The notes under the pieces were generated by a model. That model was not told the DNA's origin. It did not search any database and saw only the letters and a list, made by a program, of their open reading frames with translations. From NCBI RefSeq assembly GCF_964204865.1, contig NC_135262.1, positions 7,998,001 to 8,062,000 of the forward strand: DNA of 64,000 nucleotides, read 5' to 3'. A program made the translations under genes and the position numbers. This DNA is from Styela clava (lineage: Eukaryota; Chordata; Ascidiacea; Stolidobranchia; Styelidae). Below are positions 15,101 to 27,185 of this stretch, one piece after another (within the stretch, counting starts at the first letter, position 1; the number at the start of each line of letters is the position of its first letter).

Positions 15101-18100
15101 TATTTAAAAAATAAATTTAGAAAAATAAATTCTAAAACTCCGTAAAGGGTGATAATGTCTTAAATAATTTCTGAATTTTCGAAAATATGGAAATATAACT
15201 TACAGAAATAGGGAAAAATATAAGCTGAAAATATGACTGTAATTATAAAATCATTTTCTAATCGTCCCAAAAGTAAACTCGCACTAATTACGGTTATTTA
15301 TTTACAATAGGTGTCTTTATGAGAAACATAATTTTTGTTTATTGCTCATAATATCGGGTATGTTTTATAAAACATTTGTTATAATATACCCGTATAATTT
15401 AGCGAATACAGCACCGCTTTCTAGAATACGCGAAAATAGTGACTATAATACGTTTCCCATGTTAGAAATATAAGTTTTGACCATATGTGATCAGGCACAT
15501 ATTATAAATATACTGCATTCTACAGAAGCGAATTATTTCTCGTCTTTACTCAACTAACTATTGATGAGTAGTTTTGTTATTTTGTTGTTTGAGATTTTGT
15601 TCTTATATTGACATGTTTTGAGAAAAAGACATGCTAATCAAATTTATCAAATAATTCAATGAAATTCTAGCGAGAAGTCAGAATTTTCTTGGTTAGAAAG
15701 CACTCAATAATCGGAAAGGACAGATTGTATTTTGGCAATGGCCTGAATAGACAACATACCAATGCTCAAATATAGGAATACGTCAAGTCAACTAGAAAAA
15801 TTTGCCATTTTTTCTCTCTAAGTTACCGAGAAAAAATCGGTAGGATTATTATCGGATCGGCATAGTAAATAAACATAAGATTTCAAAACTCAGTCTAAGC
15901 TAGGGTTTTGAGGTTCTACTAGCTAGATCGGCCATACACCAAACATGACATCTTGTTCACAATATATAGAAATTATGTCTGATTTTGTTACATCTATCAA
16001 AAGTTCAATCGAGTCATCCAAATTGAAATGTCTTTTTTTTTGAAAAACATATGCCATTAATCCTAACGCATACTTTTTGGTCTGCATTTCTCTTATTAAA
16101 CTGAAGGAATCTTAATCGAACCACATTTTATTGACCGTGGTTAAATACCCGCCCATATGGAGATACAATATTCTGGGTTTAAGCACAAGTAAATAAATAA
16201 ATAAATAACACAACTCTTCAAGCTTCATATAACTAATTAAAATAATTTTCATCGAGTAAAAATTCGAAATTTTGCATCGCACAATATTACCGATATGTAT
16301 CCATTATTTTGCCGTTTCGATCACGGCTGATATACTTTACTAATCGTTGCGACAGAAAAGTGGATGCAAAATGGCGGTGCTATAGTTTTACAAGCATACG
16401 CGTGATTTACGGCAAGTGACACCTGAAGATGCCATAAAATATCACTTTATTAATGTATATTAAAACGCACCTGTGACATTAGCTGAAGCTACGATTGAGT
16501 AAATGTTATCGCAAACAAATTTTATAGTTTAATTTACGTTCTACATGCTTTATACTAATTTTATTATTGTGTTAATAAAATGCCCTAAGCCAATACATAT
16601 TTGAATTTCTAATATAAATATTTATTATGTTAGCTTGAGTTGGTTTAACTATTTTAGAATCACACATCTTGGAATCAATTTCTCTTTTCCCATGCAAGCC
16701 ATCGATGAACTCCAGAATATAAATGCTAAACGAATGTTTAAAAATATAAAAACTAGTGTCGAACAATAACTATTCGAGTATTTGAACTAGTTCGCATAGT
16801 CTCAATGTCTCAAAGAATATCAAATCCCACCTGTCCGAGTTGAAACTGCATTTTCAATTATAAGTAACTGAAGGAGACATTAAAAAAAAAATTCCAAACT
16901 TTGTTTTGCAGTGCGAGTTATAATTTCAAATATCCTGATCACCAAATATTTTGGAGGATTACAGGCCCTAGGTTGTGTTTCTAGTTCCTTTATGTGATGT
17001 TTTAAATCTACGCTGCAAACAAGAATATATAAAAGCAAATAGTTAAATGTAAGAATCTGTGCTAGATTTTGAATATTTATTTTCGACCTTATACAGCCTA
17101 CTGCATTATTTACGTCGTAAAAAAGCGGGACATCAGATTTAGTTGTGAAATATTTTAACGGGGTTGAATGTATTTTTCAGTACCGCATCACAATGTGGGC
17201 GAAATAGTTCCTTCCTATTCGTGGCTTCCTATAACAACAAGAGGAAAACCTAGACGAGGAATGCTACGAAGAGCTGTCTTTTCTGACCATCAACGAAAAT
17301 CATTAGAAAAGAAATTTCAGCAGCAGAAATACATTAGTAAACCGGAAAGAAAGAAACTTGCAAATAAACTGGGTCTAAAAGATTCACAAGTACGTTTATT
17401 TACAAAATGTATAAAGATTTATGACTTCATAAATGATTGATTGCGTGTTTCCGAAATATTATAATAACCACTTTCTGATACTGAAGCGTATTGTTGTTGT
17501 GCGATCATACGATATTGGAAACTAATTCCAGAATTACGATAGTTCCAGTTTCACCATATTGCCCAGACAAAGAAAAGTATCGCCCTGTATGTAAATTGTT
17601 TCTTTATCGCATTCAACAACGACGCAAAATCCAGAAAAATCCAGTATTTAGGGATATGGAACTTACACGATTTTATTTTTTGAAAATATTTTTAATAAAA
17701 CTAATAGAATACGCAGATTATTAGTCAATAAAATATCTTTAAATTCAAAACTTCGAATAACTTAAATATAGTATAAATGTTTTGTGAAGTAGAAGATCAA
17801 TCGCAGATTTGTTCCTATACTCAATCCTAACACGGTAATTTGTTTGTTTCCATTAGAAACATAATATCTCGAATGAACTGGAATGAGACCATAATTTTAC
17901 CTCCACATAAAACAGGATTTTGTTATTTGAGGCGGTTTTGAGACGGTTTCGGTCTCCTACAACAGGAGACTTAGAAAACATAGATACCTCAACATCTCTA
18001 CTTTATACATCCATTCAGAACTCAATATTTAACAATTTATAGGTTAAAATCTGGTTCCAAAACCGAAGAATGAAATGGAGAAACACAAAAGAGCGGGAAC

Positions 18101-18387
18101 TCCTCGCAAGTGGTGATGGAAACCGCAATTCAACTATTCCTCATAAAGACAATCCGAATCCCGATCTTACAAACACGAAAATCGAAACAGTAAGGGTACA
18201 CACTTCTATTGTGGACGACAACGAAAAATCAATGTCTACTGCTGGTGAATCAGTGTGCCATTTATCCAAGCCTCTAGTAAATGGTGTGAACCCGGAAGTG
18301 GCACCCAACTATGACGAACCGGAAACGTCAACTTCTAGTAGTTTTCTAAAATTCTGTCAACGATATGAAGGAAATCCAATCCCGTAG
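9107..18387 (+). CDS. Dbx: Dbx (developing brain homeobox) homeodomain transcription factor, 4 coding exons
   Basis: Coding exons 9107-9788, 12759-12884, 17181-17389 and 18043-18387 join in consistent phases (1, 1, 0) at GT-AG introns. The homeodomain starts near GMLRRAVFSD. It has L16, F20, W48, F49, Q50 and N51, and is split by an intron between residues 44 and 45; WFQNRRMKWRN lies in the last exon. Flanking signatures are Dbx-specific: FLKFGVRAIL at the end of exon 1 (an eh1-like Groucho-binding motif in the family), RGKPRRG before the homeodomain, and KERELLASG then NPNPDL after it. Exon 1 also has an acidic run (SDDDTPDEDDDS). Dbx proteins pattern interneuron progenitors as repressors. 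A good acceptor (cag at 9071-9073) lies 33 bases before the chosen ATG, in an open frame, so an upstream exon may supply a different N-terminus. The first 150 residues match nothing I know. The family assignment is firm; the start is not. Confidence 0.93.
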
Positions 18388-18397
18388 ATAACTTAAA

Positions 18398-18403
18398 AAT
18401 AAA
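18398..18403 (+). terminator. Candidate polyadenylation signal of Dbx
   Basis: AATAAA lies 11 bases after the Dbx stop codon. The spacing is very short, so the real signal may lie further on, for example among the AT-rich stretches near 18,640. Confidence 0.35.
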
Positions 18404-20519
18404 ACCGAGCACAAAAGACAGAGCCAACGTTGGCAGTGGGCGAAGGTAAACTTGAACTTAAAGCCAAGCAACCAGATGCTGAATCAACATTGGTATTCTG
18501 ATATGCGTGTTGTAAAAATCATAGAAAACTTACTATATCAATCATTACACCACTGTAACGCCACCAACATCTTAAATTAGGATATGTGTTAAGAGTTGGA
18601 TTTGACTTTTAAAGTTGACGAATGTTATTTTTATACATAAAAATATATTTTGACTTATTTTGTATATTTTCTGCTACTTGTGCTCACAATATAATTGAGT
18701 TATTTTTCGCCTAAAATTGGAGTTTCCTGTAAAAAAATTACAAAAAACCTTGGCAAATGATCGTGTACATACAAATCATCCAGTTAGTTGGTTCATATTC
18801 ACAAAATCTGCTTTCGTTGGTCAATATAAAAAGTTTCGAAGTTCGTTAATGAGAAAACAAACGCTGCTCATGTAGCGCGCTGTGTGACAACAATGGAATT
18901 TTGATGATAAAATAATGCCACAGTCAAATTTCAGTAAATGTGTCGCGCTTTTGATATAGGGAGATTGGTTGTACTATAAACCATTACAATGCTGCTTTAC
19001 ATTGCTTTTTTATATGATGTAGTGATAAGAAAATGTCCATGTAGAGCATTATTTCTACAATACTTCCGAACTTTGAACTCTTGAAACGAGGACCACGAGT
19101 ATCGAATATGTTCCTAATTTAAGTCTACATTCTATTGTATATATCTTGTTATTTAGAATTGTCGATGCAAAAATTAAATTTTGTAATAAGTGTCTTTAAA
19201 CTACTACCGGGAAGTTGAAAAATTTTAGGTAAATGGTAAAAAATTTAGAATAATTGATTTTTGTTACAAAGAAAACTGTAAAATATGACAATTGATTTCT
19301 GTTGATGGATGCAGTGAATTATAGTTACACAAATAAAAATAAACTAGACCCTTTATTCTTTTATAGAGAAAAATACATGCGCTATATGATGCTCATGTCA
19401 TATGTGTAATACTTTTGGTTCAGCCTTTATCTACATGAGGAACGATACCAAAATGAACAGATTATCGCTTTAAATGAAAGGCTTATATGAGTTTTTTCAA
19501 AAGTTCGTTTCCATCTTCATAACCATCATTCTGATCCAAAATGATAAAACATCTTTCATTTGAAAGTACAGTACTAATAACAAATTTTAGCTTAGTCTAT
19601 CCCAACTTTTTATGAGCTGGTTTTCGATTATTGCTACTGAACCAACAGTTATAGGAAGGCAGTACGACAATTATATGATTTATTCCCAAATTGAGGGGAC
19701 ACAACTAAAAACTAACAAATTGGTGGAAAAACCACAAAACAAAAATGAGCTTAGATTTACAATCATATCAGAACACTTGACTGAACGGCCGCTAATCTTC
19801 CAATAATTACACCACCTATGACATCTTGCGGATTACCCAACGTTACCGAAGTAACCAAGGAAGTCGATGCCCTGAGGAACATCCATTATTGTAGCCTACA
19901 TGGAAGTTAAAAATATATAAAAACATCATTTGTAATATACACCTCTGTCAATTTGAGGCGACATCAAAAGAAATGTTCTACGAGAACACATTGATTGACT
20001 TCTGCTGCACAATTACCATGTATGTAGGAAATTAGGTGTAGAAATGTTCTCTTCATTTGTGCAAGAAGCATGAGTGAATGGTTAGGATGTTGGAACGGTA
20101 GAGCAACAGGGATGACAGTATTGTCAAATTGGTAAATCCTAGACAAATAATCGTCGAGTCACTGTCATAGAATTGCGACTGTCACTGTCTTCTGAAACGT
20201 GAAAGATGCCGAAGTAGAAGAAAATTGACGGTTTCAACGTCAATTTCTCCGTTGGTGAGCTCTTCGATTCGAAGCAGCATTGAAGTGATTATATATATAA
20301 CTGGTTAATGGCTGTTGCTGTTAGTCATGGGCCCTCGTATGCATATTACTGAGAATTGTTCTGTTTTTTTTTTATTATTAATATAAAGCAGATTTAATCT
20401 GATGAAAATATATAACATAAAACACTGCCAGAGAGGTTGGAAATGGCAGAAGAGATTTTTAAAAATCGGCCACTATTTTACCAATCAAAATGAAGAAAAT
20501 TCTGACTACCAGCAAAAAG
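18404..20519. other. Intergenic stretch between Dbx and zinc-finger pseudogene
   Basis: AT-rich, with no recognisable exon, RNA gene or element boundary. The open frame at 19612-19806 starts without a clear promoter and shows no family similarity. It could be a decayed 5' part of the zinc-finger locus, but nothing shows this. Confidence 0.4.
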
Positions 20520-21455
20520 CGAAACGTAAAAAGATAATCTACAATTGTGAGGTATGTGGCAAGGAATCTCAGAATAACATCATTATTTCCGACATCAACA
20601 GGTCCATTCAATTGAATAGCACATAAATGCGAATTGTGTTCGAGAAGTTTTTCAACTAAAGATAGTCTACAAGTACAAGCACACATATATTGACATACTG
20701 GACAGTTGCCACATAAGTGTGTTCACTGTGACAGGGGTTTTCGAAGCAAGTCAAGCCTAACGGCACACGTTAGGGTGCACATTGGCCATAAACCTCACAT
20801 CTGTAATATATGTGGGAAAGATTTTATACCCGTGCCGACCTAAGAAAACATCTACGAAGTGACACACATTAAATCATATAAATGTGAAGAATGTGGGAAG
20901 TGCTTTGTTGATAAGGGGGGTTTGTGTAAGCATGTTGTCATTCGTCTTAAAGAAACAGAATTTAAATGTGATGAATGTGGCGAAGATATGGAAAACAAAC
21001 AAAAAAAAACACTGAAGGAGCATATGCAACCCATGCAAAGGAAAAGCTATTTTCCTGCACAATTTGCTCTGCTTTATTTGTCAGAAAAAAGGTTCGAAAA
21101 ACTATCTGATATGTCATTCAAACAAAAGACCATTTCCATGTGTATGTATGTGAAATTCAAGAGCTCATTAAAAGGCCATTTTTAAACTCATCTGAAACTG
21201 CATATTAAATCCATGCATACAGTGATTCGTGAATTTGAATGCACAGTTTGTGGTAGAAAAGTTCTACATCCCATATCACTTCGCAGCCATATGAAAACGC
21301 ATTGTGATAATAGGCCATTTTATTTTGAGATATGCGGGAAATCATTTCAAGAATAAACATCTTTAAAAATACATCGACGTATACACATGAGTGAAAAACC
21401 CTTTTCGTGTGAAACATGTGGAAAACGATTCAGTCAAAAAGGGGGTCTGGTGATT
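20520..21455 (+). pseudogene. Decayed multi-finger C2H2 zinc-finger gene
   Basis: About nine C2H2 fingers can be followed only by changing frame: KCELCSRSF near 20,627, KCVHCDRGF near 20,713, HICNICGKDF near 20,797, KCEECGKCF near 20,880, KCDECGE near 20,963, ECTVCGRK near 21,237, FEICGKSF near 21,321 and SCETCGKRF near 21,404. Linkers such as HTGQLPHKC and HMSEKPFSC remain. In-frame stops occur (after QAHIY, and after GKSFQE), frames shift several times, and one finger has lost its first cysteine (YFEIC). The parent was a DNA-binding regulator of the large KRAB-less C2H2 class. Introns could explain one or two breaks, but not the stops inside fingers and the lost cysteine. Confidence 0.8.
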
Positions 21456-21917
21456 TTAATTGTGTTGATCGCAATTGCTGTTTATAAGTGTAGAGTGATA
21501 TTTCGAAAAATCTACCGGAAGTGGAATCATAAAATATGTTTGTCGTCATTTGGTGTGTCTTGTCGCATTGTTGGTTTTGTGTTGATTTTTAGTAATAGTG
21601 TCGAACGGGTTCAGTAACCGACAGTACCACGAGGAAGCAGCTGATGACACAGTTTAATTATACGGTCGAGCATGGACAGTCGTCAATTCATTTCAAAGAA
21701 GGGCACGCGATACCTAGGCAGTTGTCTTTGAATTGAGCGAAGTCAGGGAACGGAAAGCGCAATAAACGTGCTGTCACGCGAAGCTCTACCTCACAGCGAG
21801 GGAGATCTTTTATTACCCTCTCCCGGAGATTCTGATAGTAGTTAGCGAAGTCCTGGCGGTACCACAATTACCGTGAGTTCTTCCGACTCTTTGCAAGGTT
21901 AGATAAATTACGTATGG

Positions 21918-22345
21918 GATAGGATTTACATATATATCGCGGGGTGAGCAAAGGCGATGCGATGGCTTAATTGGTGACCGTACATTTAAACCCACGTACA
22001 TTTGAACCCATACATTTGGACCTGTATATCCGCGGTTCAATCTACATGAGGGTGCTAAAATCCATGGGTTAAGGTTAGCATGGGTTCAAATACCCGTAAG
22101 AAAAAAATTCCATAGGTGCAATTGTCGTGCGTTCAAATTACGGGTTCAAATGTACGTGGGTTCAAATGTAATGAAACCGGCTTAATTATATGGCGAACTG
22201 CGGCCTCTCGTCCGGATACCAATACATGTCGGGTTATGGTATTAATCAGCCAAAACAGTTATTTGTTTTCAGATGCACGGACTTAAGGGTGTAGGAAGCC
22301 GTAACCGGCCAGCGGTTATGTGAACCACCCTACACGCCGAGTCAC
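21918..22345 (-). mobile_element. SINE family 1 copy, head-truncated, interrupted by a MITE
   Basis: It begins with the family 3' word GGATAGGATTTACATAT and carries GGCGAACTGCGGCCTCTCG and AAGCCGTAACCGGCCAGCGG. These align with the copies at 45,419 and 52,354. The tRNA-like head is absent. A 207-base element is inserted at 21972-22178. Confidence 0.75.
21972..22178. mobile_element. Nested MITE with 8-bp target duplication
   Basis: GGCTTAAT flanks the insert on both sides (21964-21971 and 22179-22186). Removing the insert restores a SINE continuous with its paralogues. The ends are imperfect inverted repeats built on ACATTTGAACCCACGTACATTTGAA-like words, with GTACATTTGAACCC repeated several times. 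The 8-bp duplication suggests a hAT-type transposase. Confidence 0.75.
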
Positions 22346-22668
22346 ATGGACTACTTTCGATTGCTTTTGATGCACAAGTGAAGTCACAAAGAAGGAGATT
22401 TCGTTGTTTATATAATATCGAAGCGAGGCAGCAATATTTAAATATTCATGTTGTGATATCGGCGTGTTTGTAATAATAACATTATAGGTATAAACATATA
22501 TATATTTCAAATAGGCAGGATAAAAATTAAAACGATTAATTTTAGAGTCAAATGTTTAAGTGTTTCACTGTTTATCAAATGTTTAAGTATTTCACGAATA
22601 AAATTTTCTTGACATAAATATTTATGGTTTTTTAAACACATTGAAAATTGAGAAAATCATTAGATTCA

Positions 22669-24839
22669 CTACCTAAACATACAAATAGGTGGCAGGACGT
22701 ACTTGTATCTTAAAGTATAATAATTAGGTACTTTCGTATTTTCGGGTCGTAACATTTCGCTTGTGTGAGAAACAAAACTTGTGTGGGGCCGGGAGCTTGA
22801 TCTCGAATATCCAATCGGTACCTGAGTTACAAGTTTATTATCGTACATAAAAGTTTTGTATTCCTCTGCTTCTTCGATAAGTAAAGATTTAGATAAAGTA
22901 GGTTTGACGACTTCATGGCGTCTATTTTTATTTTGAGATATTGATACTCTTGTTAGAGGTGTCTGTACTCTCTTTTCCCCAATTGGTGCGCTTGTTACAT
23001 TTCGATGTCCTTCCATAGCTTTACTCTCATTTTCTAAATTGAAAGATGTTAAATAACATAAAAACACTTCCACAATTTTGTAAAGCAATGAAACGTATTT
23101 TGTTGCATTTCTTGCATTTTCGCTATCGGTGGAAGATCTTATATTCGCGCCTCTTGTCCAAGCTACCAATTTATGGATATTACAATCAGTTTCATATACT
23201 TTACGACAGGAGTCGGCAACCTTTTGTCGCTCACGGGCCAGAATCAAGGGTTACAAGTCATTGTCGGGCCGCACATATTTTTAAAAAGTTGAAAACCCAC
23301 GGGTGATACTTTTTACAATAAAAATAAAGCAGTGATAAATCTCACGAATAGAATATAGATTTATTTTCTCATTGCAATGCATCTCAAAAAATTCCACTTG
23401 AATATTTCCGGCGCCATTGAACCATTTGCACTTAGTATCAACTTTTCTGCGTTTTGGTACCATTTGTGCAATTATAATTAAATTATACGCTCATTAAACG
23501 AGTAATTGTGAATTATATACTTGTTAGGTTGTAATATAATCTAGTCTACACGTGTCTCACAATAAATTATGTTACGTAATGAATATAATCGTCAAAACAG
23601 CTGTTTTATTACTATACTTCAGTAAAGCATCGCGGACCGGGTTATATTACTCCGCGGGCCGGATCCGGCCCGCGGGCCGTAGGTTGTCGACCCCTGCTTG
23701 ACGACGTCGCCCTATGGTACAACGACGTAGAGGTCTTTCAGTTTGCAAAATAATATTTTAGAAATGCCAATATAAATACACGTTGCCAAAGTTCAAACGC
23801 TCGACGCTCTTTTTTGTTTAAAAATCTAAATATATATAGAAGTTTAATTTATGTTGACTTGAATGTCCACTGTCGGTGGCACAGGCCACCCAGTCACGTT
23901 TGATTGTCGTCAACGGACTGTCGTGTAGTTACTAGTCCATGTCTTTATGGGATCAGTTAATCAAATATACGACACATATTTTATCAACGAGTGTTTCACG
24001 GCCAATTATAGTATATATACAATACAATATATATAGTATATATATTGATTTGAATTAAAGGTTACCTGATGCATCAAAAAATATTCGGTTCATGTTCGAA
24101 CAGAATAATATATAATGAACTAGTAAAATAAAATTTTGTACACTTGCCATTTTCATTTCCGTTTTCTACTTTTCTCTTTTTCGCTTTTCTTCCAAGGAAG
24201 TGTTTCAGTAAGACAGGCCTTTCTCCCATTATCATGCCATACATGACGCAACATGTAGGTCTTGTTTCAGGTACAGTCTAGGAATGAAATTAGTTTAGGT
24301 ATTTCATAGAGAATTTGGATTTTTGTGCGCTTTTATATCAGTATTTTAAGTGACACCGATGCTGCAAACACATACAAAGTCGCTTACCTTAGGACGACTT
24401 TGAATATTTCTCATTCTGGCAGGGTTTGATCGATACGTTCGCCCAGTAGTTTGCCTCATATTCATCGCCCAATCGTACGCGTTGGTACTTGCCGTATTGT
24501 GATAATTAAATTGTCTGAAAGACAATATTTTAGAACAAATTACGGAGATAAGAATGAAAATATTACTTTTAATAGGGCATTTACTAAGAACGGTCAGCAA
24601 AACTGAGAATAGGCTACATGGTTCGCCATAAGAATAAACGGCGTGATCCACTTTGTGAATTGAATACGGTTATATTTATACCAACAAACAAACCTTTCAA
24701 AATCATTTTCTATCTTCAATTGGATTTTCTTCAACTTATTATCTTCGAGCCGATTCACTCTCAACGCGCTTTGATAAAACACAGAATCAAGCAGTGAAGT
24801 TGTCGGTTCTTTCTGCTTTTGTTGAATTCTGGTGCTCAT
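22669..24839 (-). CDS. Unrecognised 4-exon gene, about 255 residues, nuclear-type basic motif
   Basis: Coding exons on the minus strand are 24839-24694, 24514-24388, 24277-24148 and 23033-22669. Phases agree at every join (2, 0, 1) and the reading frame ends in TAG at 22669-22671. The acceptors are good (TTGTCTTTCAG, TTCATTCCTAG, TTTCAATTTAG). Donors 1 and 2 are GT; donor 3 reads ATG|GCAAGT, a GC-AG donor that fits the phase. Features seen: a charged N-terminal helix (LEDNKLKKIQLKIENDFER), then NPARMRNIQSRPK, and a KKRKVE nuclear-localisation-like cluster at the end of exon 3. The C-terminus is rich in Ser, Arg, Tyr and Pro and ends PPICMFR. I do not recognise the family. Intron 3 holds a hAT-like MITE (23207-23696). 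Coding status rests on phase and splice consistency only. Confidence 0.6.
23207..23696. mobile_element. hAT-like MITE (GC-rich ends) in intron of the unrecognised gene
   Basis: Ends are CAGGAGTCGGCAACC and GGTTGTCGACCCCTG, inverted with few differences. Flanks are CTTTACGA and CTTGACGA, an 8-bp duplication with one change. Near the right end is a CCGCGGGCCGGATCCGGCC block shared with the elements at 44,894 and 48,073. Confidence 0.85.
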
Positions 24840-27185
24840 GGCAACTGTACGGTAATTTTTAACAGTCAGCCTATAATGCTATTCTAGTAATTTTATTTTC
24901 CTAACAAAATAATACCCTTAGTAAAAATAAGCTTAACTTCAAACTGCTAGCCATTTTAAATGGGTGAACCGATAATAAACTAGTTTAGTCTAGCGGCCTA
25001 AATAAAGATCAATTGTTAGAAGAATAAAGCAAACAATACGCCAATTCATAAGCACGGCTATCCTAAGCTTTCGACAACTTTATACGTGATTAGATACACA
25101 CGTTCAGCAATCATAATATCCACTTCACATTGTTTGGTCTAACTCGGAATCTATGCTATATTGAATTCGTTATCGGGCTTGAATAGAAGGCTACATCGCT
25201 TAGTTTGGCTTCTAATCGCGTTGTCAGTAGAGCTTATTTGCAGTCTATTAGTTACAACGGGTGTCGTGTGCTGTTCAATGTTTCGCATGGTATAAGTTAC
25301 ATTAAATTAAGACAGAACCCTCTTATAAGTTAGGCTTTCCGGCGTGTATTTATATTCATTTTGGACGAAATGATAAAGCCGCTGTTCCGGTATATACTGG
25401 GACATGATGTATGATATCCTGCCTGAAATTATTAGTCTAATCCTGTCCACTGATGTAGTCTGTTTTAGTGGGTATGTTGCAGGATCCCAAGAGAGCGTTG
25501 ATCTCACTCAAATTCGATCGCGATAGTACCTCATACAACTTAGTTTAAATGGTTGGCATCTTTCTTGTCTATGAAGTCTTGGTAAATGATTCTTCGTGTT
25601 TACTATGTAACAATACGCTGAACTGTTTCGTTCAGTCTTTTATTTACAATGGAACCATATCGCTTGACAATTGTTATTTATGTATCATTGGAGACTAATT
25701 AGGTGATATAACAATACAATGGTATTTAAAAGGAAACTATATTTAAATAGTGATATTTGCTACAACCCGATAAAAGGCACCTTTCACAAGTATAGATGCA
25801 ATATATGAAAGTTTTATTCCCCATGTACAAAATACCCTTTTGGTTGGCATTTTAACGTTCGCCTATAACATTTGCTCGCATTGGCCTAGAGACAAATCAA
25901 AATAATGCAGGCGCCTATCAAGGCAATACAAAGCTGAAGTATCCTTATAATTTTGTTGCGTTCACCCCGACGAAGAACGACTCAATCATATAGAGAAGCC
26001 CCTAATTTTGTTACTAGATCAAACTAGCCAAATATTCTAAACCAAGTTATCTTTCCTGATGGGTGGACATAGCATTCGGATAACACTAAAGGTAAAACAC
26101 CAAGATATCCACCAATTGGCGTTGAAGCCTTATTACTCCACAGAAAAGCCACGATAAAAATAAAATTTTGTCTGAACCACAAATATTCCTGGGTAAAATC
26201 TGTACGTGGTTTTAAAGACAAGGAAATTGAAATTTCAAATGGAATTCTTGATACCAATACTTCCGATTTGTGAAACAACTCTTCGAAAAATAATATCATA
26301 AGACACAATTCATCATTCGATATTAGTTCTCAGGAAATAAGCATCGGTATACCCCACTTTAATCAATAATGAAAGCCTCACAACATCATGCAATTTTTAT
26401 TTTTAAAAACCAAATTGACAAACACGATTGAATCATTGCATGTATAAAGTAAACGTGCCACATTCCAATCCCACAGACACCATATTCCCAATATGTGTGC
26501 GCATACAGGACAACACAAATATAAGTGATAAAATAAGCACAGTGGTACAACAACGATACACTCTTACAACAGAGCTTGAAGATTATATTTAACATATATT
26601 TCGAAATACTGAATTTTATTTGCCAACTCTCATTTCAATTACAGCATATATAAGGAGAACTAAAAGAAAAATCGCAATATAGTTTATACAGCATCTCTGA
26701 CACTCAGTTAATAGGCTCCACACCATAGAAGTCACTTCTCCAGAGACTTAGAAAGATTTATTATTAGTTGTCATCCAAAAAAAGTACATTTGTGAGTTGT
26801 GACTAAACGGGTTATTATTATTACATGAATTCTGATGTGGACTGAGAGACAGCAATACGACCTGACTGAATCTTGAAGTCATCTGCCGGGCTGTTAGAAT
26901 TTAATAACCTATAAAGAAAAGCCTGAAAATATCAGACATTCAGTATATGATAATGTTACAAATACTAATTCTGGAAGGTATCAAACTACTTAAAATATTG
27001 GCACTGCATCGAGAATAGTCTGTACCTTAGAGTATATAAAAAGTAAAAAGGACACTTCAAATTTTATACGTAAAAATAGCAAGAAAGAAAACGCAACAAA
27101 TCATCTACATGGCAATGCAATATGGAACATTATATGGCTTCACCATTCGCCACTCACAAAGGCACACATGATCGCACCCTATGTT
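24840..27185. other. Intergenic stretch and probable SLC9A8 3' untranslated region
   Basis: No exon recognised. On the minus strand AATAAA occurs at 26757-26762, about 425 bases past the SLC9A8 stop, and is a candidate polyadenylation signal. Open frames at 25307-25507 and 26024-26308 (minus) show no family similarity. Confidence 0.4.

Noticed and set aside
26024-26308. 94-codon minus-strand open frame ending WFRIFG
   Set aside because: No family recognised and no splice context; not supported as a gene.
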